NCBI GenBank assembly: GCA_028289015.1
Contig: JAQGHC010000023.1
Location: 1-35,803 of the forward strand
From: Candidatus Saccharimonadota bacterium
GTDB lineage: Bacteria; Patescibacteriota; Saccharimonadia; Saccharimonadales; Saccharimonadaceae
Direction of reading: 5' to 3'
Length of the DNA: 35,803 bases
The stretch's first letter is position 1. The number at the start of each line of letters is the position of its first letter. The notes beneath the pieces are model-generated. The model did no database searches and was not told the DNA's origin. It saw only the letters and a program-made list of their open reading frames with translations. Shown piece by piece: positions 10,408-19,115 of the stretch. The translations under genes were made by a program, and so were the position numbers.

Positions 10408-10565
10408 ATGCTTATTATACGCTAGTTGGCTTTTTCGCGAGATGGTCAATATAATTACTTAACAGCGTCGAGCACAGCATAATTTTCAGTAAATGGCAGA
10501 TTGATAAAATCCGCCTGTTGTTAGCGCCCGGTATTATTAAGCAACGCGACATTATACAACGTTGT

Positions 10566-10583
10566 CGCTAAGCGCGCTTAGCG
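10566..10583. repeat. 18-bp perfect palindrome CGCTAAGCGCGCTTAGCG
   Basis: direct reading; identical to its reverse complement. Confidence 0.85.
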
Positions 10584-10890
10584 TATGACATTCCGGCATC
10601 GCTTATCGCTGATCTTAGAAAGATAGTCATTCAAGTATTGTCGCGATATGGCAGGTGTCGGGGCTCGGCGAAGTGTACGTGCAGCCATTGGGTTCGATGA
10701 CTTATTCACGCCAGCAAATCCTGATCAGGTGCGCAACCTTTAGGTGGGTCGTAAATAAATTAATTGCCACGCTAGCCGGTACTTTTATGTTGAAACTTTA
10801 ACTCGTACGCCTTACCAATCCATTGGCATTAATTTCGTGGTGACACCCAATGATGAACCTTCTCGTAATGCTTTCATACTGAAATCGTCA
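10584..10890 (+). pseudogene. possible decayed coding remnant
   Basis: protein-like segments in two frames: YDIPASLIADLRKIVIQVLSRYG (frame from 10584) then VGARRSVRAAIGFDDLFTPANPDQVRNL*VGRK*INCHASRYFYVETLTRTPYQSIGINFVVTPNDEPSRNAFILKSS* (frame from 10657) with two in-frame stops. Confidence 0.35.
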
Positions 10891-10943
10891 TAACTGTCAT
10901 CTAGTCAGGCATAAAATAAAATATAACGATACATAGTTAATTT

Positions 10944-10988
10944 AATAAATAGACCAGCCTCTATACTGTAGTGGCTGGTCTATTTATT
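10944..10988 (-). terminator. intrinsic terminator-like hairpin downstream of second YtxH gene
   Basis: perfect 16-bp stem AATAAATAGACCAGCC / GGCTGGTCTATTTATT. Confidence 0.8.
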
Positions 10989-11009
10989 TAGTTATCGCAA
11001 ATTACGTAA

Positions 11010-11393
11010 TTACTTAAGTCGTCTGTTCGTATTAATTTCGACATCGACGTCAGTGGAGCGCGTGTTGCCAGCAACGCGGCCCGTACGCTGCTTTGCTTCG
11101 CCACCTAGATCTTTCGTCTCTGACGCAACGCGATTTGCATGCTGCTTAGCGCTTTCAGCTAATCCAGTGAGCTCATCATTTGCGTTGTTGGCATCTTTAT
11201 GAAACGTGTTCATGCCATCTTTCATCGCGTCCTTCATATGGTGCGCCTTTTCGCCGGCAACCTTTTTAGCATCCTGTGCTTTGTGCTTTAAATCTTCACG
11301 AGTCTCTTTGCCACTTTTCGGCGCTAGTAACATACCGGCAATGAATCCTGCAGCGGCAACAGCTATAATGTTTGCTCCTTTATTCATATCCAT
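11010..11393 (-). CDS. YtxH domain protein (second copy)
   Basis: AAAGFIAGMLLAPKSGKETREDLKHKAQDAKK; paralogous to 9188..9568. Confidence 0.85.
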   Translation of the reverse strand: MDMNKGANIIAVAAAGFIAGMLLAPKSGKETREDLKHKAQDAKKVAGEKAHHMKDAMKDGMNTFHKDANNANDELTGLAESAKQHANRVASETKDLGGEAKQRTGRVAGNTRSTDVDVEINTNRRLK

Positions 11394-11410
11394 ACCTCCT
11401 CTTATTTAAT

Positions 11411-11626
11411 TTATTTATGAAACGCTCGACGTGCTTCGGCAAACAACTTGACGGGGGATAGCCAGTCGGTCGCCTTGCCGACATTCTCGAGTACGAAATT
11501 TAATTTTTTGGTCATCTGACGCACTTTTATCAGGACAATGATGACTACGACCAATAACCCTATAATAACGAGCGACAGCAATGACACGGTGATTGTCAGT
11601 AATGTGATGATAACATCTGATTCCAT
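11411..11626 (-). CDS. small DUF948-like single-TM protein partnered with YtxH (second copy)
   Basis: MESDVIITLLTITVSLLSLVIIG...; start at 11626 preferred, GGGAGAAG SD upstream; paralogous to 9595..9810. Confidence 0.78.
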   Translation of the reverse strand: MESDVIITLLTITVSLLSLVIIGLLVVVIIVLIKVRQMTKKLNFVLENVGKATDWLSPVKLFAEARRAFHK

Positions 11627-11696
11627 GTAGGCAACTTCTCCCTTCGGTACATTAGTTACTACATACATCAATAATACTGAAAATACAGATACACGC

Positions 11697-11712
11697 TGTG
11701 AGATATCTTACT
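11697..11712 (-). promoter_or_regulatory. candidate Crp/Fnr-family site (TGTGAGATATCTTACT)
   Basis: palindromic 16-mer ending 20 bp upstream of TATTAT (11676-11671) on the minus strand. Confidence 0.5.
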
Positions 11713-11795
11713 ATTCTTCGCTGGCGAAGTTGAAATAATCTCGTCGTGGTTTTGAAAAATAAATATTGCTACTTGAAAAAAGACATACTCTAGCG

Positions 11796-12329
11796 TTAGC
11801 CTATATTTACCAAAAGCGACTTCCAATAAATACGCCAAGATTCAGCTGCTGCGGCAGACGACAGTTTATCGTGCCGCAGGCTAAAGCCTGCTTTAGCCGG
11901 GGTCTTAGCGTAAATACCAACGACAACACGCGATCCATCGCGTAGTGCTACCCGGTAATGTCGCCATTTTTCAGTCTGCGTCGTACTACTCGTTATGATT
12001 GGCATATCATTAAATTCGGTGCGTGATTGCACTATTTTTAGCCACTGATACAACGCGTCATCTACTGTACCCGATAAAGTTTTACTAACGCTGACTGAAA
12101 AATCGCCACCATTACTTTGGCCTGACTTTCGCCGGCCCGTCACTTGTTCATAGCGAACCGTTAAAGATTGCGCCCACCACCTGGCCACTTGATACTCAGA
12201 TACTAACTTAGAGGCAATTTCTTTGTGCGATAAGTCTTGTGCGCCCATTTGCTGCAATCGCTCTAACCAGGTACTCCACGAGTCGCCAGTTGAATTTTCG
12301 ATTGCTTTATCTGAAATAAGCTCACTCAT
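11796..12329 (-). CDS. DUF4287-like protein with C-terminal SRPBCC/AHSA1-like region
   Basis: WSTWLERLQQMGAQDLSHKEIASKL...ARWWAQSLTVRYEQVTGRR pattern; TACAAT 6 nt before ATG. Confidence 0.7.
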   Translation of the reverse strand: MSELISDKAIENSTGDSWSTWLERLQQMGAQDLSHKEIASKLVSEYQVARWWAQSLTVRYEQVTGRRKSGQSNGGDFSVSVSKTLSGTVDDALYQWLKIVQSRTEFNDMPIITSSTTQTEKWRHYRVALRDGSRVVVGIYAKTPAKAGFSLRHDKLSSAAAAESWRIYWKSLLVNIG

Positions 12330-12377
12330 ATGGCTATTGTAACATCGTCTGCGCTAAATGTAGCGGATATAGCTATT

Positions 12378-14138
12378 TTATTCCTCTATTTTTACGGAAA
12401 GCTCTTTCAGCTGCGCCGCATCAACCGTACTCGGCGAGCTCATCATTACATCAACGCCGGAGCCGTTTTTTGGAAAGGCCACGACTTCGCGGATGTTCGT
12501 TTCATTTGTCAGTACCATAAAGATACGATCGACACCAAAGGCACAGCCCGCATGTGGTGGTGCACCAAACTTGAACGCATTAATTAACGCGCCAAATTTT
12601 GCATCAACATAGGTTGTATCGTAGCCGAGCACATCAAATGCCTCATACATGACGTCAGGGTTGTGGTTACGTACAGCACCGGAACAAATCTCATAGCCGT
12701 TCATAACCATGTCGTATTGGTCGGCAACGATTGCTAATTTATCTTCAGATCGTAGCGCTTCTGCTCCGCCTTTTGGCATCGAGAACGGATTGTGACCAAA
12801 GTCGATCTTTTTTGCCGCATTATCCCATTCATAGAAAGGAAAATCGACGATCCATGCTAGGGCGACCTTATTTGGATCTTTTAAATTAAAGTGGTCGGCA
12901 AATTCTGAACGTAACCGGCCTAACACTTTATTAACAACAAGTCGCTGATCAGCACCGAAGAAAATCGTATCACCATTTTCTGCGCCTGCTTTTTGCTTGA
13001 TTGCCGCGACTTCATCTACTGACAAGAACTTCGCAATCGGAGATTTAACTTCGTCATTTTCAAAAATAATATACGCAAGACCGCCGGCACCCTCGGATTT
13101 TGCGATCTCGGTGAATTGGTCAATCTGCGAGCGACTGAGAGTACTGGCGCCTTTGACGCAGATAGCTTTAACGACGCCGCCGCCTGCAATCGTGTTTGCG
13201 AAAACACCAAAGCCAGTGTCGGCAAGGGTGTCAGATAAATCAATAAGTTCCATGCCAAAACGAAGATCAGGCTTATCGGAGCCGTAACGATCCATCGCTT
13301 CATTATAAGGAATTCGCGGCACATCATCGGTAATGAGCGTCTTGCCAGCAAACCCAGTAACGAGCTGCTTAATGAGCGGCTCCATGGTTGTACGGACCGT
13401 TTCGCCATCTTCGACGAATGACATTTCAAGATCTAATTGGTAAAAATCGCCATACAATCGATCGGCGCGAGGATCTTCGTCGCGAAAGCACGTCGCGATT
13501 TGATAGTAGCGCGACACACCACCAACCATCAGCAATTGCTTGAACTGCTGCGGCGCCTGAGGCAAGGCGTAGAAGCTGCCTGGATGAACGCGGGACGGAA
13601 CAAGGAAGTCTCGTGCGCCTTCTGGGCTGGAGTTTGCAAGAATCGGAGTAGCCACTTCGATGAATTCATTTTCTTCCATATAATCACGAAGAACTTTATA
13701 GTATGCCGCCCGTTTTTTAAGCGTCTGTTGCATTTTCGTACGACGCAAATCAAGGTAGCGGTATTTCAGGCGAAGCTCTTCACTCGCCTGCATCGTATCG
13801 CTATGGACTTGGATCGGCAACGGCTCTGAACGGTTAAGAATACGTAGCTCGTCTACTACCACCTCGATGCTGCCAGTCTCGATGTTGGGATTTTTAAGCG
13901 CATCGTCACGTTCTTTGATCATTCCTGTAACAGAGATGACAAACTCATCGCGTAGCTGTCCAGCGAAATTAAACGCCTCGGCGTGTTCAGGCTGGATGAC
14001 TAATTGGATAATACCTGTATGGTCGCGCAGATCAATAAAAATCAAGCCGCCATGATCACGACGTGAATGCACCCAACCGCTAATGTTGGCGTATTGTCCG
14101 GTTGAGTCGGCTAGTTCTCGTACTAGTGTTCTTGTCAT
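12378..14138 (-). CDS. aspS: aspartyl-tRNA synthetase (bacterial type)
   Basis: 586 aa; SGWVHSRRDHGGLIFIDLRDHTGIIQLV anticodon-binding domain, class II motifs FLVPSRVHPGSFYALPQAPQQFKQLLMVGG and CFRDEDPRADR, GAPPHAGCAFGVDRIFMVL. Confidence 0.97.
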   Translation of the reverse strand: MTRTLVRELADSTGQYANISGWVHSRRDHGGLIFIDLRDHTGIIQLVIQPEHAEAFNFAGQLRDEFVISVTGMIKERDDALKNPNIETGSIEVVVDELRILNRSEPLPIQVHSDTMQASEELRLKYRYLDLRRTKMQQTLKKRAAYYKVLRDYMEENEFIEVATPILANSSPEGARDFLVPSRVHPGSFYALPQAPQQFKQLLMVGGVSRYYQIATCFRDEDPRADRLYGDFYQLDLEMSFVEDGETVRTTMEPLIKQLVTGFAGKTLITDDVPRIPYNEAMDRYGSDKPDLRFGMELIDLSDTLADTGFGVFANTIAGGGVVKAICVKGASTLSRSQIDQFTEIAKSEGAGGLAYIIFENDEVKSPIAKFLSVDEVAAIKQKAGAENGDTIFFGADQRLVVNKVLGRLRSEFADHFNLKDPNKVALAWIVDFPFYEWDNAAKKIDFGHNPFSMPKGGAEALRSEDKLAIVADQYDMVMNGYEICSGAVRNHNPDVMYEAFDVLGYDTTYVDAKFGALINAFKFGAPPHAGCAFGVDRIFMVLTNETNIREVVAFPKNGSGVDVMMSSPSTVDAAQLKELSVKIEE

Positions 14139-14173
14139 ATTCTCCTTATTTTACCACTCTCACCTCTATAAGA

Positions 14174-15190
14174 CTAGACGTCTTCGCGATTCGTTGGCCG
14201 GTTGGTGTTGCGTAAGTTTCTGCGAGCGACGCGGCGAAGATCACTATGGGCGTCGAACTCATCAATAATCTTACGGCCGATAAGTGTTTCGATCGTATCC
14301 TCCAGGCTAAGAATCCCGACTGTTTCTTGATCATCATTCACGACAATAAACAAGTGATGATACGTGCGAAGAAATGCCATTAACGCATGATGTAAGGTCT
14401 GGTCTTGGTGAATATAAAAAACACGTGGCTCCATTGCCTTTTCAGCCGTAAGGGAGCGCTTCGTGTCTAGGCTTAATAGATCGCGAACATGCAACACACC
14501 AATAACATGATCAATATCTTTGTCGACTACTGGGAAGCGCGTATGCCCTGTTTTATGCAACGCATCTAAAACTAAAGGGCCTAACAGCTCTTTGGCACCA
14601 ATGCTATCAATTTTGCTACGCGGGTGCATGATTTCTTTCACCTTTCGGCTTGAAAACTGCAGCCCGTGTATCATTAATGATTTTTCGTCGGTAGTAAGAA
14701 TACGCTGTGACTGAGTAATCAAATGTAGCAACTCTTCGCGAGATCCTAAATGAACATTTTTATTCAACGCCACTAATGGATGGCGCACCGCACGAAACAA
14801 CTTCGGGTATTTTTCAATCAAATCCAATAATAACTGCTCTGAGTGATGATAGATCCTTAGCGACTGTCGGTGAATTAGACTTATACGAGCGACCGCTCCA
14901 TAACCAAGCGCAATAAGGAGGGAAATTAAAATGCCTATCAGCATTCCAAGCCAAGCAATTGATGACACTGTCAGCGTAACGAGAAGTAATGCTATCAATA
15001 TATGTTTAATTGAAATAATATCAACCAGCATCTTTTCGCGGCGATCGATGCTAGTGGCAGCCAGTTCGCCACTTTTTTTGCGACGCTCTAATTCGAAGGG
15101 ACTAAGTCCGCTTCGCTTTGGCTCAAACCCACTGACAATTACCAAGAAGATAAAGATGACGACGAACATAAATACCATGAGAACTATCAT
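14174..15190 (-). CDS. CBS-domain membrane protein (HlyC/CorC/CNNM-like)
   Basis: N-terminal TMs; VKEIMHPRSKIDSI...FPVVDKDIDHVIGVLHVRDLL and HHLFIVVNDDQETVGILSLEDTIETLIGRKIIDE. Confidence 0.85.
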   Translation of the reverse strand: MIVLMVFMFVVIFIFLVIVSGFEPKRSGLSPFELERRKKSGELAATSIDRREKMLVDIISIKHILIALLLVTLTVSSIAWLGMLIGILISLLIALGYGAVARISLIHRQSLRIYHHSEQLLLDLIEKYPKLFRAVRHPLVALNKNVHLGSREELLHLITQSQRILTTDEKSLMIHGLQFSSRKVKEIMHPRSKIDSIGAKELLGPLVLDALHKTGHTRFPVVDKDIDHVIGVLHVRDLLSLDTKRSLTAEKAMEPRVFYIHQDQTLHHALMAFLRTYHHLFIVVNDDQETVGILSLEDTIETLIGRKIIDEFDAHSDLRRVARRNLRNTNRPTNREDV

Positions 15191-15333
15191 ACGTACCTAT
15201 ATTGTACAGTATATTCCCGCGGGACGTCATCGCTTTCGCGCTGCACGTCATTCAATAATTAAAAGTGGTCATGAGCGACCGACAATTCATAGAACCATGC
15301 CCTCTTTCAGGTGTGTTTATTCTGTGAGTCTGA

Positions 15334-17031
15334 CTATATTTCGCCAGGAGTTTCCGTGGGCGAAGCGGCGTGAAGTGGACGCTCTTTTAGTAACGTCACC
15401 AGGATCAACGCACCAAGCATCATGATTGACGTGACGATAAAAATGGCATGTAAACTCTGCGAAAATGCATTCACGATTTTATTACCATAGGCCTTTTGAT
15501 TAGCAGTAAACTCATTTTGCAGCTTATCTTTCACTGTTATTGGAATAGAGATACTAGCCATATTTTTCGTAAACCCATCGTCAATTTTTTCCTTAGTCGT
15601 TGGCATATTTAGTGTAAGTAACGTATTGACGTCGTTCGGGTCTGAGAGAATTTGACTAGCGACTGGTGATTGCTTAAGTGACTGAACATATGCATCCTTA
15701 TTCATATCACCAAGATTACTAGTAATTCCGAGTGTCAGCATGCTACCAAAGACCGCCACGCCTATCGTTGAGCCGAGCCCTCGGAATAACTGACTCGAAC
15801 TGGTCGCCATGCCAATATCTTTCTGCTCGAACTCATTTTGAATCGCAATATTCAACAGTGGCATAGCTGCGCCGATACCAGCGCCGACAAAGAAAATTAT
15901 AATTGCCTGTTGAAGGAATTGACTGGTTGGCGTTAACGTAGCCAATAACCCGATCGCTACTGTCGCAACGATAAAGCCACCAACCATGAAACGTTTGTAC
16001 TTACCGTATTTAGAAACCAACTGACCGGTCGTAATACTAACTATCATCAGTCCGGCAATCATCGGAAGCAACATCAATCCCGAAGTAGTCGGACCCGCGC
16101 CATAGACTTGTTGATTAAACTGCGTCAGATACATAATCGATCCAAGCATTGCCGCGCCGACGAACACCGCTATACCGGAAAGTAGTAAAAAATTACGATT
16201 TTTGAAAAACTTTAAGTTAAGAATCGGCTCTTTGGAGCGACGCTCGACATAGATAAACGCAGCGGTTGAAAGCGCAACGATAGCCGCCATGATAATGCGC
16301 AGGGTCGTCAAACTCATTCCAGTGCTGCTTAATAAATCAGCGAAAATCTTATCTGTGTTATCAACTGCCAAAACAAGTGTCGCAAGTGCCACGGCCAACA
16401 GGCTGGCGCCGATATAATCGACACGTGGCTTTTTCTCATGCTTTAGTGACGGGCAATAAATAGCAATAACTACAAACGCGGCAATACCAATAGGGACATT
16501 GATAAAGAAGGTCCATCGCCAATCAGTTACCATTCCGAGGAACTGATGAGATTCTGTTAAAAATCCACCCAACAACGGACCAACAACTGACGAGACGCCA
16601 AACACGGCACCAATCATTCCCTGCCACCTGCCACGTTCTCGCGCCGCAAATAAGTCACCGATAATCGTGAAGGCATTTGCCGTAATAATACCACCGCCGA
16701 TACCCTGAACGGCGCGCCAGATAATAAGTTGGTTAATATCAGCAGCCATCCCACTAAATAAAGAAGCGACTGCAAAGATCGTGACACCGATAAGCAATAA
16801 TAGTCGACGCCCGAACATGTCCGACAACTTACCTGCAATCGGCGTCGTAATCGTCGTCGTAATCAAATATGCCGTGACTACCCAGCTAAGTGCAGAATAA
16901 GCATCGAACTCCTCGACAATCTTACCGAGGGCCGTTGAAATAATCGTCTGGTCAAGCGCTACCAAAAATAGACTCGCCATGACGGAAATCATAATAATAA
17001 TTTTTTTGCGCAAACTTAAATGGTGGTTCAT
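15334..17031 (-). CDS. DHA2-type MFS drug exporter (EmrB/QacA-like)
   Basis: LFLVALDQTIISTALGKIVEEF, LSDMFGRRLLLLIG, GIGGGIITANAFTIIGDLF; about 14 hydrophobic segments. Confidence 0.93.
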   Translation of the reverse strand: MNHHLSLRKKIIIMISVMASLFLVALDQTIISTALGKIVEEFDAYSALSWVVTAYLITTTITTPIAGKLSDMFGRRLLLLIGVTIFAVASLFSGMAADINQLIIWRAVQGIGGGIITANAFTIIGDLFAARERGRWQGMIGAVFGVSSVVGPLLGGFLTESHQFLGMVTDWRWTFFINVPIGIAAFVVIAIYCPSLKHEKKPRVDYIGASLLAVALATLVLAVDNTDKIFADLLSSTGMSLTTLRIIMAAIVALSTAAFIYVERRSKEPILNLKFFKNRNFLLLSGIAVFVGAAMLGSIMYLTQFNQQVYGAGPTTSGLMLLPMIAGLMIVSITTGQLVSKYGKYKRFMVGGFIVATVAIGLLATLTPTSQFLQQAIIIFFVGAGIGAAMPLLNIAIQNEFEQKDIGMATSSSQLFRGLGSTIGVAVFGSMLTLGITSNLGDMNKDAYVQSLKQSPVASQILSDPNDVNTLLTLNMPTTKEKIDDGFTKNMASISIPITVKDKLQNEFTANQKAYGNKIVNAFSQSLHAIFIVTSIMMLGALILVTLLKERPLHAASPTETPGEI

Positions 17032-17055
17032 GCGTTTATGTCCGCTTTCCTACTA

Positions 17056-17289
17056 TTACTTTTGTGTATGAAGAACGTCTTTGTAGACTTCTATATTGTC
17101 GCTCAGCTGTTCGATGATCGAACGGAGCTGTTCTTCTTGGATCAAACCGACCCACTTGCCTTGTTTTGATCCGACAACATATAAACGGTCACCTGGTTCG
17201 ATGCCAATAATTTCACGCGCTTCAGCTGGTATGACTACTTGGCCCTTTGTTCCTACTGTTGCTGTTCCATATAATTTCTTGTCGTGCAT
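17056..17289 (-). CDS. AbrB/MazE-type SpoVT domain transcriptional regulator
   Basis: GTATVGTKGQVVIPAEAREIIGIEPGDRLYVVG; SD CTGGAG upstream; just upstream of the MFS gene. Confidence 0.9.
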   Translation of the reverse strand: MHDKKLYGTATVGTKGQVVIPAEAREIIGIEPGDRLYVVGSKQGKWVGLIQEEQLRSIIEQLSDNIEVYKDVLHTQK

Positions 17290-17325
17290 CTTTTACTCCA
17301 GAATGGTTAGTGCTTTTCTATCACC

Positions 17326-17364
17326 AGTCTACTATTTGTATGAAAAGTATGTCAAGTATGACAG
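17326..17364 (-). promoter_or_regulatory. AbrB-MFS operon promoter with three 9-bp iterons
   Basis: TTGACA (17355-17350), 18 bp, TAGACT (17331-17326); GTATGAAAA GTATGTCAA GTATGACAG at 17338, 17347, 17356. Confidence 0.6.
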
Positions 17365-17377
17365 TTGCCTAATATAA

Positions 17378-17405
17378 AAAACACCCCGGTGCCTTGAGGT
17401 GTTTT
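17378..17405 (-). terminator. terminator-like hairpin
   Basis: AAAACACC...GGTGTTTT 8-bp stem flanked by A and T tracts. Confidence 0.6.
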
Positions 17406-17451
17406 ACTTTTTGATGAAATCAGTTTAATGATTTCGGGGTGAACACACGTT

Positions 17452-17544
17452 CTAATGTGCGATATACAGTTGCCATTCGGCAGGCACCACATCCACTGCA
17501 ATCTTTTTGCTTCGTGATGAAACAAAAGTGATAGCTATAGGCAT
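17452..17544 (-). CDS. candidate 30-aa small protein MPIAITFVSSRSKKIAVDVVPAEWQLYIAH
   Basis: ATG..TAG read on minus strand; AAGGAG upstream (12-nt spacing); followed by terminator-like hairpin; below ORF-track size cutoff. Confidence 0.4.
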   Translation of the reverse strand: MPIAITFVSSRSKKIAVDVVPAEWQLYIAH

Positions 17545-17574
17545 GGGTTTTTTGTACTCCTTGTACTACGTACA

Positions 17575-17627
17575 GCCTTGCGTGCTTCGACCTTTAAATT
17601 AAAATTTTCGTGTTTTTGACGCAAGGC
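17575..17627 (-). ncRNA. possible structured leader hairpin
   Basis: 9-bp perfect inverted repeat GCCTTGCGT / ACGCAAGGC enclosing AT-rich 35-nt segment, upstream of the 30-aa ORF. Confidence 0.3.
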
Positions 17628-17701
17628 ACATCATCTATAGTACCAGTCGAATGCTGGGTCGTCAAGATATGCATGATATTTATCACGCTCTTGTTTATAT
17701 A

Positions 17702-18625
17702 TTAAAGGACTTTAAACCGCTTGGCAAGTAGATAAACGGCGATAGTAATGATAACTGTAAATATTACAATATTCGTATACATCCAGGCTTCATCCTGAAA
17801 AGGCAGCGGCACATTCATGCCATACATGCCGTAAAATACATTCGGCAACGTAATCATAACCGTTAATACGGTTAACGTCTTCATGCGCTGGTTGAGTACG
17901 TTATTTGCAATCGTCCCATACGCATTACGGATGCTTGTGACTGTCTGATTGTGCCGTTCAATCGAGACAAGCAGCTGGCGGATATATAACATAATATCGT
18001 CAATCGCCTCTTTATCGCCTTTATCCTGCACCGTTTCACGTAATCGTTCAGCCACTACCAGCATACCGCTAAGATTCATACGATATTCATTAAGGTTGTC
18101 TTCTACGGTAACGAAAGCAATAAAATCTTGATTCGTCACCTCATGCGTACGCAAGCGACGACCCGTATTGAAGATATACCTGGCCGTGCGCTGCAATAAA
18201 TCTTCATACTCACTGACGACGGTCGCAAATAAACCTAATAATAGACTGGTGGTCGTCGCACCCTGCTGCGCTGTCAAAACTGGGGTAGCCAGTTTGTAGT
18301 CTGTCAAAGATGCGATAGATACGTTTGCAAATACCGTTCCTTTTACTGCTAGTAAGACAGGCGTAGTGACGACTTGGCCATGCTTGCCGCGCTGCGCTGT
18401 GCGCACAAAGACATACAGGTCATCATCGTGCGCTTCGACGCGCGGAAGCTCATTAATGTCGAGCACGTCACGTAGTACATTAAAATTCATACCATAAGTG
18501 TTTGATAATAGACGCAAATCCGTCTCATCAACACCTTCACCATGGATCCAAACATTCTCGCCAGGAGGTGTCGTTACCTGCTGGTACGCTTCACCGTCGC
18601 TGCGTTTGACATAATACTTTAACAT
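17702..18625 (-). CDS. CorA-like Mg2+/Co2+ transporter
   Basis: C-terminal MITLPNVFYGMYGMNVPLPF (GMN motif) with two TM helices. Confidence 0.93.
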   Translation of the reverse strand: MLKYYVKRSDGEAYQQVTTPPGENVWIHGEGVDETDLRLLSNTYGMNFNVLRDVLDINELPRVEAHDDDLYVFVRTAQRGKHGQVVTTPVLLAVKGTVFANVSIASLTDYKLATPVLTAQQGATTTSLLLGLFATVVSEYEDLLQRTARYIFNTGRRLRTHEVTNQDFIAFVTVEDNLNEYRMNLSGMLVVAERLRETVQDKGDKEAIDDIMLYIRQLLVSIERHNQTVTSIRNAYGTIANNVLNQRMKTLTVLTVMITLPNVFYGMYGMNVPLPFQDEAWMYTNIVIFTVIITIAVYLLAKRFKVL

Positions 18626-18684
18626 ACATAAGCAGTATAGCGCGTTTTCAAACCTTTGACTACGCTAATGCAAGGGTCGAAAAA

Positions 18685-18708
18685 AGCGGTAAAGTCATCT
18701 TTACCGCT
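18685..18708 (-). terminator. intrinsic terminator
   Basis: 10-bp perfect stem AGCGGTAAAG/CTTTACCGCT with T6 on the minus strand, downstream of small ORF 18763..18933. Confidence 0.8.
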
Positions 18709-18762
18709 ACGCTAAAATTACTCTCAATCCTCGCAGTATCGATAGTATTATATTAAGGCGCC

Positions 18763-18933
18763 CTAGTGTGCTTTCATAATCCTTGTCGTACCGAACATGC
18801 GAAGCGATAACGTCGGCATACTAATAGTTTTGCTATCGCGATGCTTGACATTCAACTCAGGATATTTCTGCATCTTCTTTGTTAAAAACGTGTGAATACG
18901 CTGATCTAGCTCTTGATCATTATAATTTGTCAT
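18763..18933 (-). CDS. 56-aa small protein, paralogue of 30159..30341
   Basis: MTNYNDQELDQRIHTFLTKKMQKYPELNVKHRDSKTISMPTLSLRMFGTTRIMKAH; SD GGAGGGG upstream, terminator downstream; absent from ORF track (under 60 aa). Confidence 0.75.
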   Translation of the reverse strand: MTNYNDQELDQRIHTFLTKKMQKYPELNVKHRDSKTISMPTLSLRMFGTTRIMKAH

Positions 18934-19001
18934 CTTGCACCCCTCCAGCTTAATAATTTCATTTTACCCCCCACAAATTCTCTGTTCAGTGGTTAATAAC
19001 T

Positions 19002-19067
19002 ACTATACTAGTCATGGTTCGCAAGCAATGTAATCAAACTTACATGTAACCTGTTATAATTTTCACA
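19002..19067 (-). promoter_or_regulatory. promoter of small ORF 18763 with two candidate Crp/Fnr sites
   Basis: TGTAATCAAACTTACA (19029-19044, perfect TGTAA/TTACA arms) exactly 21 bp from TATAGT (19007-19002); second site TGTTATAATTTTCACA at 19052-19067. Confidence 0.65.
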
Positions 19068-19115
19068 TTTTACTTTTCGTAGTATGATAGAAAGAGGTAA
19101 GAGAGTATAAAAATT

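Noticed and set aside
13437-13829. 130-aa plus-strand ORF and other ORFs opposite aspS
   Set aside because: Antisense shadow ORFs within a well supported AspRS gene.
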